From Bacteroidetes bacterium UBA1312 (lineage in GTDB: Bacteria; Bacteroidota; Bacteroidia; Chitinophagales; Chitinophagaceae): 33,534 nt of DNA. The translations under genes and the position numbers were made by a program. Numbering within the stretch: position 1 is the first letter of the stretch; each line of letters begins with the position of its first letter. Under the pieces are notes generated by a model, which was not told where the DNA came from, did not search any database, and saw only the letters and a list, made by a program, of their open reading frames with translations. The stretch is from contig DBTQ01000018.1 of NCBI GenBank assembly GCA_002307135.1, positions 1 through 33,534 on the forward strand. Reading direction: 5' to 3'. This document shows positions 8,787-16,373 of this stretch, in pieces.

Positions 8787-8818
8787 TGAAGATAGGAACA
8801 AAATACTATATTGAAAAA
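8787..8818 (-). promoter_or_regulatory. Promoter-like box before the GNAT gene
   Basis: Read on the minus strand, AGTATTTTGTTCCTATCTTCA lies 87-107 bp before the ATG and aligns with the boxes at 9406 and 10992. The -7 candidate is TATCTTCA (8794-8787), an imperfect match; the -33 position holds TTT instead of TTG. Confidence 0.35.
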
Positions 8819-8913
8819 GCTAAAGCCGGAATAAAATTGCAATGTTGGGCAAAAAGTTGATCATTAAATAGTTCTTCCGGAATATTGCCCAAGCCCCAAT
8901 TTTGGCGGTAGTG

Positions 8914-9345
8914 CTACTCCTGTAGCGAAGCCTTCTGCCCATATTGTATAGCCGCTTCAAGTACATTCAGGTTAATGTCTTTGAGCTTTTTGAACTTGAT
9001 ACAATAGCCACTCACACTCGCCTTGCCTATTGTTTTCCCATACGTTTCAATCAAGTAGGCCTTATCTTTTATACCCAGTATATAGACAGATATTCCGGTG
9101 GTGTTTGCACTCATACCAATTTGGTAAAACGCTTTCGTTGTTCCATCGGCATACTGTATGGTCTGTAGTCCATATCCGATATTAGGATTCGAAACAACTT
9201 TATCTTCACTGTTTTTACCATTCAAAAACCACAATTGACATCCGGGCATTAGTTTCAGTATAATGCCGTGCAACGCTTGCATATCGCTGCGTTTTGCTTC
9301 TGCTTGGCTGTCTATATAGGCATTGATTTGTTCTTGTATGTTCAT
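8914..9345 (-). CDS. DUF1801 domain protein
   Basis: A 143-aa protein with the DUF1801 (YdhG-like) layout. It has an N-terminal helix over IQEQINAYIDSQAEAKRSD, then LHGIILKLMPGCQLWFLNGKN, a central ADGTTKAFYQIGMSANTTGISVYILG strand pair, and a C-terminal SGYCIKFKKLKDINLNVLEAAI. The family is small, cytoplasmic and of unknown function, common in Bacteroidota. No signal peptide or membrane segment. The ATG at 9345 agrees with the family's usual start. It has its own promoter-like box 60 bp upstream. Confidence 0.8.
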   Translation of the reverse strand: MNIQEQINAYIDSQAEAKRSDMQALHGIILKLMPGCQLWFLNGKNSEDKVVSNPNIGYGLQTIQYADGTTKAFYQIGMSANTTGISVYILGIKDKAYLIETYGKTIGKASVSGYCIKFKKLKDINLNVLEAAIQYGQKASLQE

Positions 9346-9405
9346 ATAAAATTTTAAATGACCGCTGGCTTATTGCTGCCCCTAGCTGGATGAAATGATA
9401 CCATC

Positions 9406-9437
9406 TAAAAATAAGAACAAAATGCTATAGCGCACAA
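9406..9437 (-). promoter_or_regulatory. Promoter-like box before the DUF1801 gene
   Basis: On the minus strand TTG (9437-9435), a 21-bp spacer and TATTTTTA (9413-9406) fit the promoter pattern with one mismatch in the -7 element. The whole stretch of about 45 bp (9405-9450) is nearly the same as 10991-11036 before the Ntn hydrolase gene, including AGCATTTTGTTC. Confidence 0.5.
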
Positions 9438-9546
9438 TTCAGAAGGGAAAATAAATGAAAGGGTGGTGAAAAGTTTGAGCTTTGTATTGCTGCCCACCTC
9501 AAACACAAAAACCGTGTTATGTGCTGTTTTTTGTCTTGTTATTAGG

Positions 9547-10848
9547 TTAATTGAATAGGTCAAACAATTTCCAATAAATGAACAACCCGATTAATACAAT
9601 GTAAGCAAAATTGTTTATTGCGAATAAGTATTTAGCAAACCTCGTCCATTTTTTTTGTCGGAATACTTTTACCAAAACGGTCAGTAATGGTATAATGGCC
9701 ATGAGTAAAACAAATGGTAGATAGGAGGTTATTGCAACAATAATTGAATGTCCATCATTGTATGGCGATGGGAAATAATAAATGCCTTCATTCCTGAGCA
9801 GCACATAAGCATATATACACAACGCAATACTTAATACAGACAACCCCAATTTCAAATATCTGTAATTGGTATTTGAAGGCCTGAAAAAACTGATCAAAAA
9901 GAACACAAATGAAAAGAAGAATAATAGTTCGCAAGCAACCATGAATATAAATATCGTCCTGCTGTTTTGGGGCGTTTTATAGTCAAGGAATTTTTGAAAC
10001 TTATGGTTGTCAGGAAACAACGCAACAAAGTCATACGAATGGTCGCCTTTTGCAAGTTCTTCTTTTAGATTGAAGGTTACACACTTGCTGAAATCGTGAA
10101 AAAAGTAAAGATGAATGAGCCCTTTATCAAGGTCGTATATATTGGTATAAAGTGTACCGTCTCCGGCTTTTGCTCTGTTTACACTCATGGTGTCGGACAA
10201 CGCCTTGCAAAAAGAAAGGCTTGTATCTGACTTTTTATTGTTCAGAAATGCAATGCCTTTTCGGTAACGTGCCATTTTTATAATGCTTACATCCTTCGTG
10301 TCGCAAATACTGAAATTCGCCAACGCAAATTTGTCGTCATTACCTAAGGTCATTTTGTTGGCTTCTACAATCAAATATTGCCCGGTCTTGTCGGCAAACA
10401 TGAGCATACCGCCATTAAAAATTACACTTCCGTTGAGGACATTTAAGTTCATTTCTTTAAGCAACGCATACACTTCATCAACCGTTTTGCAGTGTTGCAT
10501 TATGGTTTTTATATGGCTATATGCAAAATCTTTTTTATTCGGGTCTTTGTCTGGAATGTTATCTTTATGGGGCATTGTAAAGCCGTCAAACACAAGTCCA
10601 TATTCATTCATTGCTCCATCCGGGTTTGGTTGTTTGCGTGCATAACCTACACACACAACACCAAATTTCTCCTTTGTTCCTTGCTCAAACCATATTCTTG
10701 CATCACGACCCCAACTATCTTCGTTGTTACCAACCATTGTTGTTCCATTGGCCGTCACTTTATACATACTACACGAAAACGCTGTTTCCGCTAAAAGTAT
10801 GGTTATGAAAGCCAGTATGGATATTTTTAGAAAATTCAATTTTGTCAT
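9547..10848 (-). CDS. Exported Ntn hydrolase (linear amide C-N hydrolase-like) with four-helix membrane tail
   Basis: A 433-aa protein. Residues 1-25 are a signal peptide; cleavage before Cys26 (SCSMYKV) would expose it as an N-terminal nucleophile, as in choloylglycine hydrolase, penicillin V acylase and acyltransferase relatives. Supporting motifs are GNNEDSWG (40-47), GAMNEYGLVFDG (78-89) and ALANFS (175-180). The catalytic domain ends near 290 and is followed by four hydrophobic helices at about 299-322, 331-351, 368-396 and 404-428, which would anchor it in the inner membrane with the catalytic part in the periplasm. It probably cleaves an amide bond in a periplasmic or environmental substrate; the substrate is unknown. 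Soluble family members lack such a tail. Confidence 0.7.
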   Translation of the reverse strand: MTKLNFLKISILAFITILLAETAFSCSMYKVTANGTTMVGNNEDSWGRDARIWFEQGTKEKFGVVCVGYARKQPNPDGAMNEYGLVFDGFTMPHKDNIPDKDPNKKDFAYSHIKTIMQHCKTVDEVYALLKEMNLNVLNGSVIFNGGMLMFADKTGQYLIVEANKMTLGNDDKFALANFSICDTKDVSIIKMARYRKGIAFLNNKKSDTSLSFCKALSDTMSVNRAKAGDGTLYTNIYDLDKGLIHLYFFHDFSKCVTFNLKEELAKGDHSYDFVALFPDNHKFQKFLDYKTPQNSRTIFIFMVACELLFFFSFVFFLISFFRPSNTNYRYLKLGLSVLSIALCIYAYVLLRNEGIYYFPSPYNDGHSIIVAITSYLPFVLLMAIIPLLTVLVKVFRQKKWTRFAKYLFAINNFAYIVLIGLFIYWKLFDLFN

Positions 10849-10991
10849 TAACGCCTAACGTTTTTTTGTCTTTGGATATTGTGTTTTTGTTGAGCGGTAT
10901 CCTATGCTAAAATTGCGCACAAGGAGCAGGGCTTGGCGTTGTTGGGGAATTTATGTTCATCCAACCCAGAACTGAAGAGCATTACTCAGTT

Positions 10992-11023
10992 TAAAAATAA
11001 GAACAAAATGCTCTAGAGTGCAA
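10992..11023 (-). promoter_or_regulatory. Promoter-like box before the Ntn hydrolase gene
   Basis: On the minus strand TTG (11023-11021), a 21-bp spacer and TATTTTTA (10999-10992) have the same elements and spacing as the box at 9406. Transcription would start near 10986, leaving a leader of about 140 bases. About 45 bp here are near-identical to 9405-9450. Confidence 0.5.
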
Positions 11024-11104
11024 TTTAGAAGGGAATTAAGAAAAATAATGTATTATTTATTGTCATTATCATATTGCTCCACCCAATTAACTGCTGTTTT
11101 ACTT

Positions 11105-12199
11105 TTATTTCCATTGTGTCACTATTGAAGTTTGGTTTTCAGTCACAAGATGAGGGTAAATGTTATTTGCTATCACATCGCTAAAAACTCTGTCTGATGG
11201 GTGTCCATAAGTGTTACTTGTCCCAAAGGAGAATATCGCACAACACATATTTGGTTGCAAAATAGAGGTAGTAAAATTATAAATCGAGCCGTGGTGAGGA
11301 ACTTGCAATGTCCCAATAAAAGATAGTAATTGACTTAATTTCGTATTAATGTCTGAAACAATATTTGGTTCATTCAAGTCAATGTCGCCCATATATAAGC
11401 AGCCACTCTGGAAATTCAAATGAAAGTGTCGATGAAAATAGACGTGATGAAATTGGTCGAAGCATCGAATGTAGTCTTTTGAATTTTTTCCAGAAAATAA
11501 AATCATTGAATTTTCATTAAGGTTTCCGTCTACAGCATTATACGCTTCAATTACGTTATTCTTATTCTTCCTGATTTTATTTATGGTGTCAATATCAGCA
11601 AGAGTTAAATTGTAAATTTTAAGTGCGTCTTCAAATTGTTTTCTTCGTTTGTCATGCTTGTAATTAAATGGGATAAAAAGCCAATCAATATCCACAAATG
11701 GCGAAAATACAGTTCCACTTGGGTTGATTGTAGAACTGCCAATTTTAGAGATGTCTATCGGTTCGTTAATTCTTATGCTTTCTTGGTCAAGGTTAATTTC
11801 ATTTGGCTCAATTCTAATAATAGGAATATCTCCCCCGAAAAAGCCTTCTGGATTGTCAATTAAACTTGTGTCAGTAAAGTTGTAGTCAATCAAGTTTGTT
11901 ATTTTCAATAATATTTTTGCTGCGTCATCAATTTGGGGCAAAACGACTTTTTTTATTTTACAATGCTTGGCTAGAATATCAATTCCATTTATATGGTCAG
12001 CGTGAAAATGAGAAATAAATAAAATGTCAATTGAATGATTTTTTGGGAAAGTTGATTTGATTTTTCTCTCCAGTTTTTGTCCATTAAGAGTTGTTGAGCC
12101 ACAGTCATAAACAACAGTAAATTCAGCCCCTTTAAAAGTGTGTCTTTCGGTGTAAAATGCCCCTTGTCCAATCGGATGAAATGTCCTAATTAAATTCAT
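11105..12199 (-). CDS. MBL-fold metallo-hydrolase
   Basis: The protein is about 364 aa when started at the ATG at 12199; an upstream TTG at 12223 would add 8 residues, but the start MNLIRTFHPIGQGAFYTER is the more natural one. The zinc motif HFHADH (about residues 64-69) is preceded by the strand IDILFIS. Further metal-binding or core elements are GDIDLNEP and VPHHGS toward the C-terminus, as in ComEC/Rec2-type and RNase-like MBL proteins. No signal peptide is present, so it is cytoplasmic and probably acts on a phosphodiester or similar substrate. The gene is AT-rich and leads into the set of defence-like genes on the same strand. Confidence 0.75.
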   Translation of the reverse strand: MNLIRTFHPIGQGAFYTERHTFKGAEFTVVYDCGSTTLNGQKLERKIKSTFPKNHSIDILFISHFHADHINGIDILAKHCKIKKVVLPQIDDAAKILLKITNLIDYNFTDTSLIDNPEGFFGGDIPIIRIEPNEINLDQESIRINEPIDISKIGSSTINPSGTVFSPFVDIDWLFIPFNYKHDKRRKQFEDALKIYNLTLADIDTINKIRKNKNNVIEAYNAVDGNLNENSMILFSGKNSKDYIRCFDQFHHVYFHRHFHLNFQSGCLYMGDIDLNEPNIVSDINTKLSQLLSFIGTLQVPHHGSIYNFTTSILQPNMCCAIFSFGTSNTYGHPSDRVFSDVIANNIYPHLVTENQTSIVTQWK

Positions 12200-12398
12200 T
12201 ATTTGTTCTTTTTTGTTTGCCAATATTAAAACGTCTGAAATTGTTTTGTAGTGAAAAGATATCGCTATGGATTTTCAATTTTATGATAAGTGTTTTTTAG
12301 CGCAAATGTTTATGTAGATAACGGAACGTTCTTTAATTTAAAAAACTGTCTTTAGAGCACGAAAGTTCATCTATTTCAAATGTATTTTTTGTGTTATT

Positions 12399-13292
12399 TT
12401 ATTTAATATATCTAATGCTTTCTCCTGCGAAAGCTTCAAGTCGGTTCATTACTATTCGTTTTGGGTATTGTCCAGTTAGCTTAACTTCTATATGACAATG
12501 TTCATCGTGTAGTTTTTCTATTGCTGCAAATTCAACACCTTTAGTTTTGCGAACTTGATCTAGTATTGGTTCAAGTAATAGTGGTTTTTCGTCACCAAAA
12601 CACATTACAATTCTGTCTTCAACGTCGTCATCAAAGAGAAATTTATCTTTGATTAATGAGTTGTCACGGAAAGAAAAGTTTCGATTATTTCTTAGAACAA
12701 TTTCTCGGAGGTTTTTAATTTCATCAAGTATAAAATCTTCTTTTGAAACAACTTCTGTTTCTATTTTTGCAACTTTGAATGAGCCAAAATGTTTTAGGAA
12801 TGTGCTGAAGTTTTCGTCAGCCATTGATTTCTTGTAAGTCTGTATTATCTTTTCACTTAGCTTGTCTTTGAATTCAACGATTTTTGCAAATCGTAAATCT
12901 CTTGGATATTCTAAATGTTCTATTGGCGATGTATCAAAACTATATTGTGTTTTGTCGTCTTTAATAATAATTGTTGGCTTATCAAATGCTAATCGAATTC
13001 CTAATTCAAACATTACGTTAGGATTTTTCCCACTCACATCACAGACTACTATTGGATTGTCATAGAGATTTTGAATTATTCTTTTTTGAATTACTCCAAC
13101 ATCATCAGAGTTGCTAACTAAATTAGCTTTGAAACCGGCTTTGTCTATTGATTGAGATATGATAGAATAAACCTCTTTCCAATGTAGTTCGTTACAACCG
13201 TCAATCTCTGAAATTGGCATGACAATACCACACATTAGTTTTTCTATCTCAATGGGGTGTTTTTCTTGATTGTTTCTATTAGTTGTTGTCAT
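12399..13292 (-). CDS. Nucleoside-deoxyribosyltransferase/TIR-like domain protein
   Basis: A 297-aa protein. Residues 18-140 look like a Rossmann-like domain related to nucleoside 2-deoxyribosyltransferases and TIR-type NAD hydrolases: CGIVMPISEIDG, then KAGFKANLVSNSDDVGVIQK, and the hallmark VVCDVSGKNPNVMFELGIRL (82-101), where Glu96 is a candidate catalytic residue. Residues 190-297 form a separate part ending EVKLTGQYPKRIVMNRLEAF, with no family I can name. Such domains often act on nucleotides or NAD as effectors in antiviral systems; here that is inference. It lies 143 bp from the Kiwa-like pair and about 200 bp from the MBL gene, all on the same strand and AT-rich. Confidence 0.55.
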   Translation of the reverse strand: MTTTNRNNQEKHPIEIEKLMCGIVMPISEIDGCNELHWKEVYSIISQSIDKAGFKANLVSNSDDVGVIQKRIIQNLYDNPIVVCDVSGKNPNVMFELGIRLAFDKPTIIIKDDKTQYSFDTSPIEHLEYPRDLRFAKIVEFKDKLSEKIIQTYKKSMADENFSTFLKHFGSFKVAKIETEVVSKEDFILDEIKNLREIVLRNNRNFSFRDNSLIKDKFLFDDDVEDRIVMCFGDEKPLLLEPILDQVRKTKGVEFAAIEKLHDEHCHIEVKLTGQYPKRIVMNRLEAFAGESIRYIK

Positions 13293-13435
13293 GTCATTTT
13301 CTCTGTTTTGAGATTATTAAAACTATCGCCAATAAATTGCGATATTACGGAGATAAATAATTGAATATCTTAGTTATTGCAAAAAAACAAATGATGTATA
13401 TTCTCGTGCTATTTTTGCATGGAATATCATATAAG

Positions 13436-14257
13436 TTAGATGGTTGTAACAGAGTTTGCTAATCTTTTTTCGTCTCCTTGTCTTGTTGTATAATAGCGCT
13501 GTTCAATACCATAGAGTAGTTTTTTTAATTCTTCCTCATCTGAAATTGTAAAGTTCTCATCGTTTTCATCAAAGTTCAAGTCTGTGCAATATTCTCTGAT
13601 GTAAACAAAAATATCACTTCTTTCTACTTGTGTGAACCTTTGCAATGTTTCCATTGCCATGGCAATTCTTTTTCTGTTTGCCTTTTTTACTTTGTCTGCC
13701 GAATATTCATTGTCAAGAACTATAAAATCGCTTCCTAAAAACGCCTCCGTTTCTTCTTGTGTTGCTTCTTTGTATAATTCATCGATGCCTTTAAAGATTG
13801 CAGTAATAGAAGTTAGCTTTTTGAAATATAATATGTCATCTGCTTTTATATAAATAGCGTCTGGGTAATCGTTAATAACAATTATAGGGTCATTCTTAAC
13901 CAATGTAGGTGCTTCTGAAAATGAAAAATATTTTTTTCTTATGATTTGGCTTAACGATAATTTTTGGAAATAATATATGCCTGTTTGATAAGTACATAAA
14001 TAGTCAATCTTGTTGTAATTATTTACAGAAAGTTGATTATAGTCTGTAGAAATGAATCTTTGTGTTAGAAACTCAATACAATATTCTTTTTCTGAAAATG
14101 CTTTTATTGCAAACCATTCATCATCTTCAAGTTTATAGTCTGAATTATATTCTATTGGATTATCTAAATCGTCAGGAAAATCAAAGATTTTTTCGTCAGA
14201 AATTACTTTAAAAAAACCTCCGTTTCTACCTTTTGTTTTTGCTAATAAGTGATTCAT
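13436..14257 (-). CDS. Kiwa-like soluble component (KwaB/DUF4868-like)
   Basis: A 273-aa soluble protein with no signal peptide. Its layout resembles DUF4868/KwaB: a first half with GIYYFQKLSLSQIIRKK, then a NDYPDAIYIKADDILYF strand, KGIDELYKEATQEE, and a Lys/Arg-rich helical stretch KVKKANRKRIAMAMETL. The C-terminus has a conserved-looking GIEQRYYTTRQGDEKRLANS. In Kiwa, KwaB associates with the membrane protein KwaA and acts on phage DNA replication and transcription (established knowledge). Here the gene is 4 bp from a membrane protein of suitable size. It is somewhat shorter than typical KwaB (about 315 aa), so it could be a divergent relative or another family. Confidence 0.45.
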   Translation of the reverse strand: MNHLLAKTKGRNGGFFKVISDEKIFDFPDDLDNPIEYNSDYKLEDDEWFAIKAFSEKEYCIEFLTQRFISTDYNQLSVNNYNKIDYLCTYQTGIYYFQKLSLSQIIRKKYFSFSEAPTLVKNDPIIVINDYPDAIYIKADDILYFKKLTSITAIFKGIDELYKEATQEETEAFLGSDFIVLDNEYSADKVKKANRKRIAMAMETLQRFTQVERSDIFVYIREYCTDLNFDENDENFTISDEEELKKLLYGIEQRYYTTRQGDEKRLANSVTTI

Positions 14258-14261
14258 AGTT

Positions 14262-14825
14262 TTACTTTTCTCTGTCTATAAAAGTGAAATCATTAATACG
14301 TTTGAGTTTTGGAAAGTTTAATTTCTTTGGGTCTTTAATTTCTTTTCTTGTGATAAGAAATATTTTTATGTTTGTTGCAGTCGTCAAATAGTAAAAGTGA
14401 TACCCGAAAATCAGAAACAATGGATTGAAATAAAGTGTCTGTGATAGGAAAGTAAATAAAAATAAAATGGCAAAAACGAAAACTAAAGTGTCGCAATATG
14501 GAACACTTAGTGCTACGAAGAAATAGCCCAAATAACTTGGTAAATATGCGTTGTTGGCTTGTTCTATTTCTGTGATTGCTGAAACGCCGTTTTCGATTTC
14601 TATACTTTCATCAATTAGTTTTCTTGACAGTGACAAGCTTAGAAACGTCAAAAAAACAGGAATTGCAAAATAGATTGTGTAAGAAACAAAGTGTGGTATA
14701 TTCGAAATAAATGGGAACAAACCATTCAAGACTTTTTGACTCTTGACTAAATACACTACTAAAATCAACGATGTAGCATTGAATGTCAAAAAAAGTCTGA
14801 ATAGTAAATTTACAAGTTTATGCAT
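14262..14825 (-). CDS. Four-helix membrane protein, Kiwa KwaA-like
   Basis: The protein is about 187 aa from ATG 14825 (a TTG at 14837 is possible, but it lies inside a TAAATTTG sequence resembling a -7 element). Hydrophobic segments lie at about 4-26, 44-65, 97-111 and 112-135, with a polar loop containing SRKLIDESIEIENG between the second and third. The tail is KLNFPKLKRINDFTFIDRE. Size, four helices and its place directly before a KwaB-like gene fit KwaA, the membrane sensor of the Kiwa system. The identification is by layout and general resemblance, not by a diagnostic motif. It is the first gene of the pair; 4 bp separate the two, so they are almost certainly co-expressed. Confidence 0.45.
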   Translation of the reverse strand: MHKLVNLLFRLFLTFNATSLILVVYLVKSQKVLNGLFPFISNIPHFVSYTIYFAIPVFLTFLSLSLSRKLIDESIEIENGVSAITEIEQANNAYLPSYLGYFFVALSVPYCDTLVFVFAILFLFTFLSQTLYFNPLFLIFGYHFYYLTTATNIKIFLITRKEIKDPKKLNFPKLKRINDFTFIDREK

Positions 14826-14963
14826 TAGTGTGTTCAAATTTAATTGTGTAATTGGTGGAAGGATAATCTATAACTCATAAACAATCTCACATGTACATTT
14901 CCTTCCATCAACAATGCAAACATATTTTCGTTTTTCCCTCAAACATACTCTCCCAAAAACTAC

Positions 14964-14989
14964 AAAAGCGGGGAAATTTCCCCGCTTTT
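14964..14989. terminator. Strong symmetrical hairpin terminator
   Basis: GCGGGG (14968-14973) and CCCCGC (14980-14985) flank AAATTT, with AAAA before and TTTT after, so the whole is a perfect palindrome that works in both directions. It ends the serine hydrolase gene (15046-16098, minus strand) and separates it from the Kiwa-like pair. Confidence 0.85.
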
Positions 14990-15045
14990 TAAAAATACTT
15001 GGTTAATGAATTACTAATAGGTGAGTGAGCTGCACCTCAATATTA

Positions 15046-16098
15046 TTAGCGCTGGTGTTGATGCGTTAAATTACTGTGCATTAAAATCTTTCGTATTTCA
15101 GTTTCGAAGTAATAATTAATGTCGAGGTTGTCGTTCATCTGATTTTCCAGTACAATTAAGCAGACGTCACTATCCGGAAAATACAGATTAACAGAAGCAA
15201 ATCCGTCCCCGAGTCCGGTATGACCCAGGTATTTTGGCGACTCTTGGTCACTGATCCTGATGCCGTAGCCATAGCCAATCTTATCCTTTCCAAAGACATC
15301 GTGCTGCGCCAATACCTTATATGTAGTCATTAATTGATACATTTCGGGGGTCAATACCTTTCCTTTGTGCAAACTTTCGTCCCATAGCGCTAAATCATTT
15401 GCCGTTGAAACGATTCCGTCGGCAGGCATTGAATTGATGTCTATTTGTGTGGCATGAAGCACTTTAAACACATTGTTGGTATTAAAATGTCCCGAAACAA
15501 GTTTTTGGGCCTTAGCTTTTGAATAGCAAAAGGTGTGCTTCATGTTTAGTTCCTTAAAAAGCGCCGTTGCATTTTCGGTATAGGACCTTTTTGAAGCATA
15601 CTCGATTATTTTGCCAAGCAAGGCGTTCGATAAATTGCCATATTTAAAATCAGTACCTGGTTTAAACAGCAATGGTTTGTCCATATCTATAATACCATGT
15701 GTATGGTTAAGCAATTGATGAACGGTTACTGTGTCTGCCCAGGATTGGGTTAAGTAGGGTAAATATTTTTTGATCGGCGACTGTAGGTCAACTTTTCCTT
15801 GCGCTACCTGCCTCAACAGTAAAACAGCCGTGATTTGTTTACTATTCGACATTATTTCAAATTGGTCGTTCAATTTTAAAGGCGTCTTTTGGTCAAAATT
15901 GGCGTACCCGTATGCCTTAGCGTACTTTGTTTTTCCATTCTGCGTCATCAGCACAACTCCGTTGAAACGTCGAACAGAGGTATCCTTGATCAAACGGTCA
16001 ATTTGGGCGGAGTAATCGTCTTTTTGTTGTCCATACGAATGGCAACATGACAATAATAAAGCGATCATTAAGCAGGGGAGTCTGAACATGAATTTCAT
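15046..16098 (-). CDS. Serine hydrolase of the beta-lactamase class C / PBP4* family
   Basis: A 350-aa exported enzyme. The N-terminal 24 residues are a signal sequence; LLSCC leaves a lipoprotein alternative at Cys18. The catalytic motifs are all present: SxxK as SNSK (84-87), YxN as YGN (153-155), and HTG in the KYLGHTGLGDG stretch. The family includes class C beta-lactamases, D-aminopeptidases and esterases that act on D-Ala peptides or esters; the true substrate is not clear from sequence. Length is normal. It is a single-gene unit: a strong terminator follows it and a 275-bp gap with short repeats precedes it. Confidence 0.85.
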   Translation of the reverse strand: MKFMFRLPCLMIALLLSCCHSYGQQKDDYSAQIDRLIKDTSVRRFNGVVLMTQNGKTKYAKAYGYANFDQKTPLKLNDQFEIMSNSKQITAVLLLRQVAQGKVDLQSPIKKYLPYLTQSWADTVTVHQLLNHTHGIIDMDKPLLFKPGTDFKYGNLSNALLGKIIEYASKRSYTENATALFKELNMKHTFCYSKAKAQKLVSGHFNTNNVFKVLHATQIDINSMPADGIVSTANDLALWDESLHKGKVLTPEMYQLMTTYKVLAQHDVFGKDKIGYGYGIRISDQESPKYLGHTGLGDGFASVNLYFPDSDVCLIVLENQMNDNLDINYYFETEIRKILMHSNLTHQHQR

Positions 16099-16257
16099 GT
16101 TTATGGGTAAAATAATGGTTTGGTGTCTGTATATGATGTCGGAACTAAAATTACGGTTAACTTTTCAATATGCGGAATCGCCTATTGATGACTTCTGTGC
16201 CATAAAATGGGTGATCAATCAATGGAATGGAATAAATAGACAAAGAAGCTGCTAAAC

Positions 16258-16347
16258 GTATCGTCGATATGTGCCCTGACCTATCGTCGATACATTGGGT
16301 AACCTAATGCCGATACGCTATAGACCTAACGTCGATACGTCCCTGAC
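16258..16347. repeat. Array of four degenerate 22-23 bp repeats with a CGTCGATA core
   Basis: Units at 16258-16280, 16281-16303, 16304-16325 and 16326-16347 follow each other without gaps. The cores read CGTCGATATGT, CGTCGATACAT, CCGATACGC and CGTCGATACGT, and units tend to end in TGAC, TAAC or AGAC and start CTA. The array lies between the 3' end of the lipase-like gene and the serine hydrolase start and is outside any coding frame I can support. Confidence 0.65.
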
Positions 16348-16373
16348 GTAAGCAGGATAGGTGTTCGATAGGA

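Noticed and set aside
13410..13418. TATTTTTGC, a full -7 promoter match on the plus strand
   Set aside because: It points into the 3' end of a minus-strand gene, has no -33 partner and no plus-strand gene follows.
16258..16347. CRISPR array
   Set aside because: The units are contiguous, only 22-23 bp long and degenerate, with no spacers and no cas genes.
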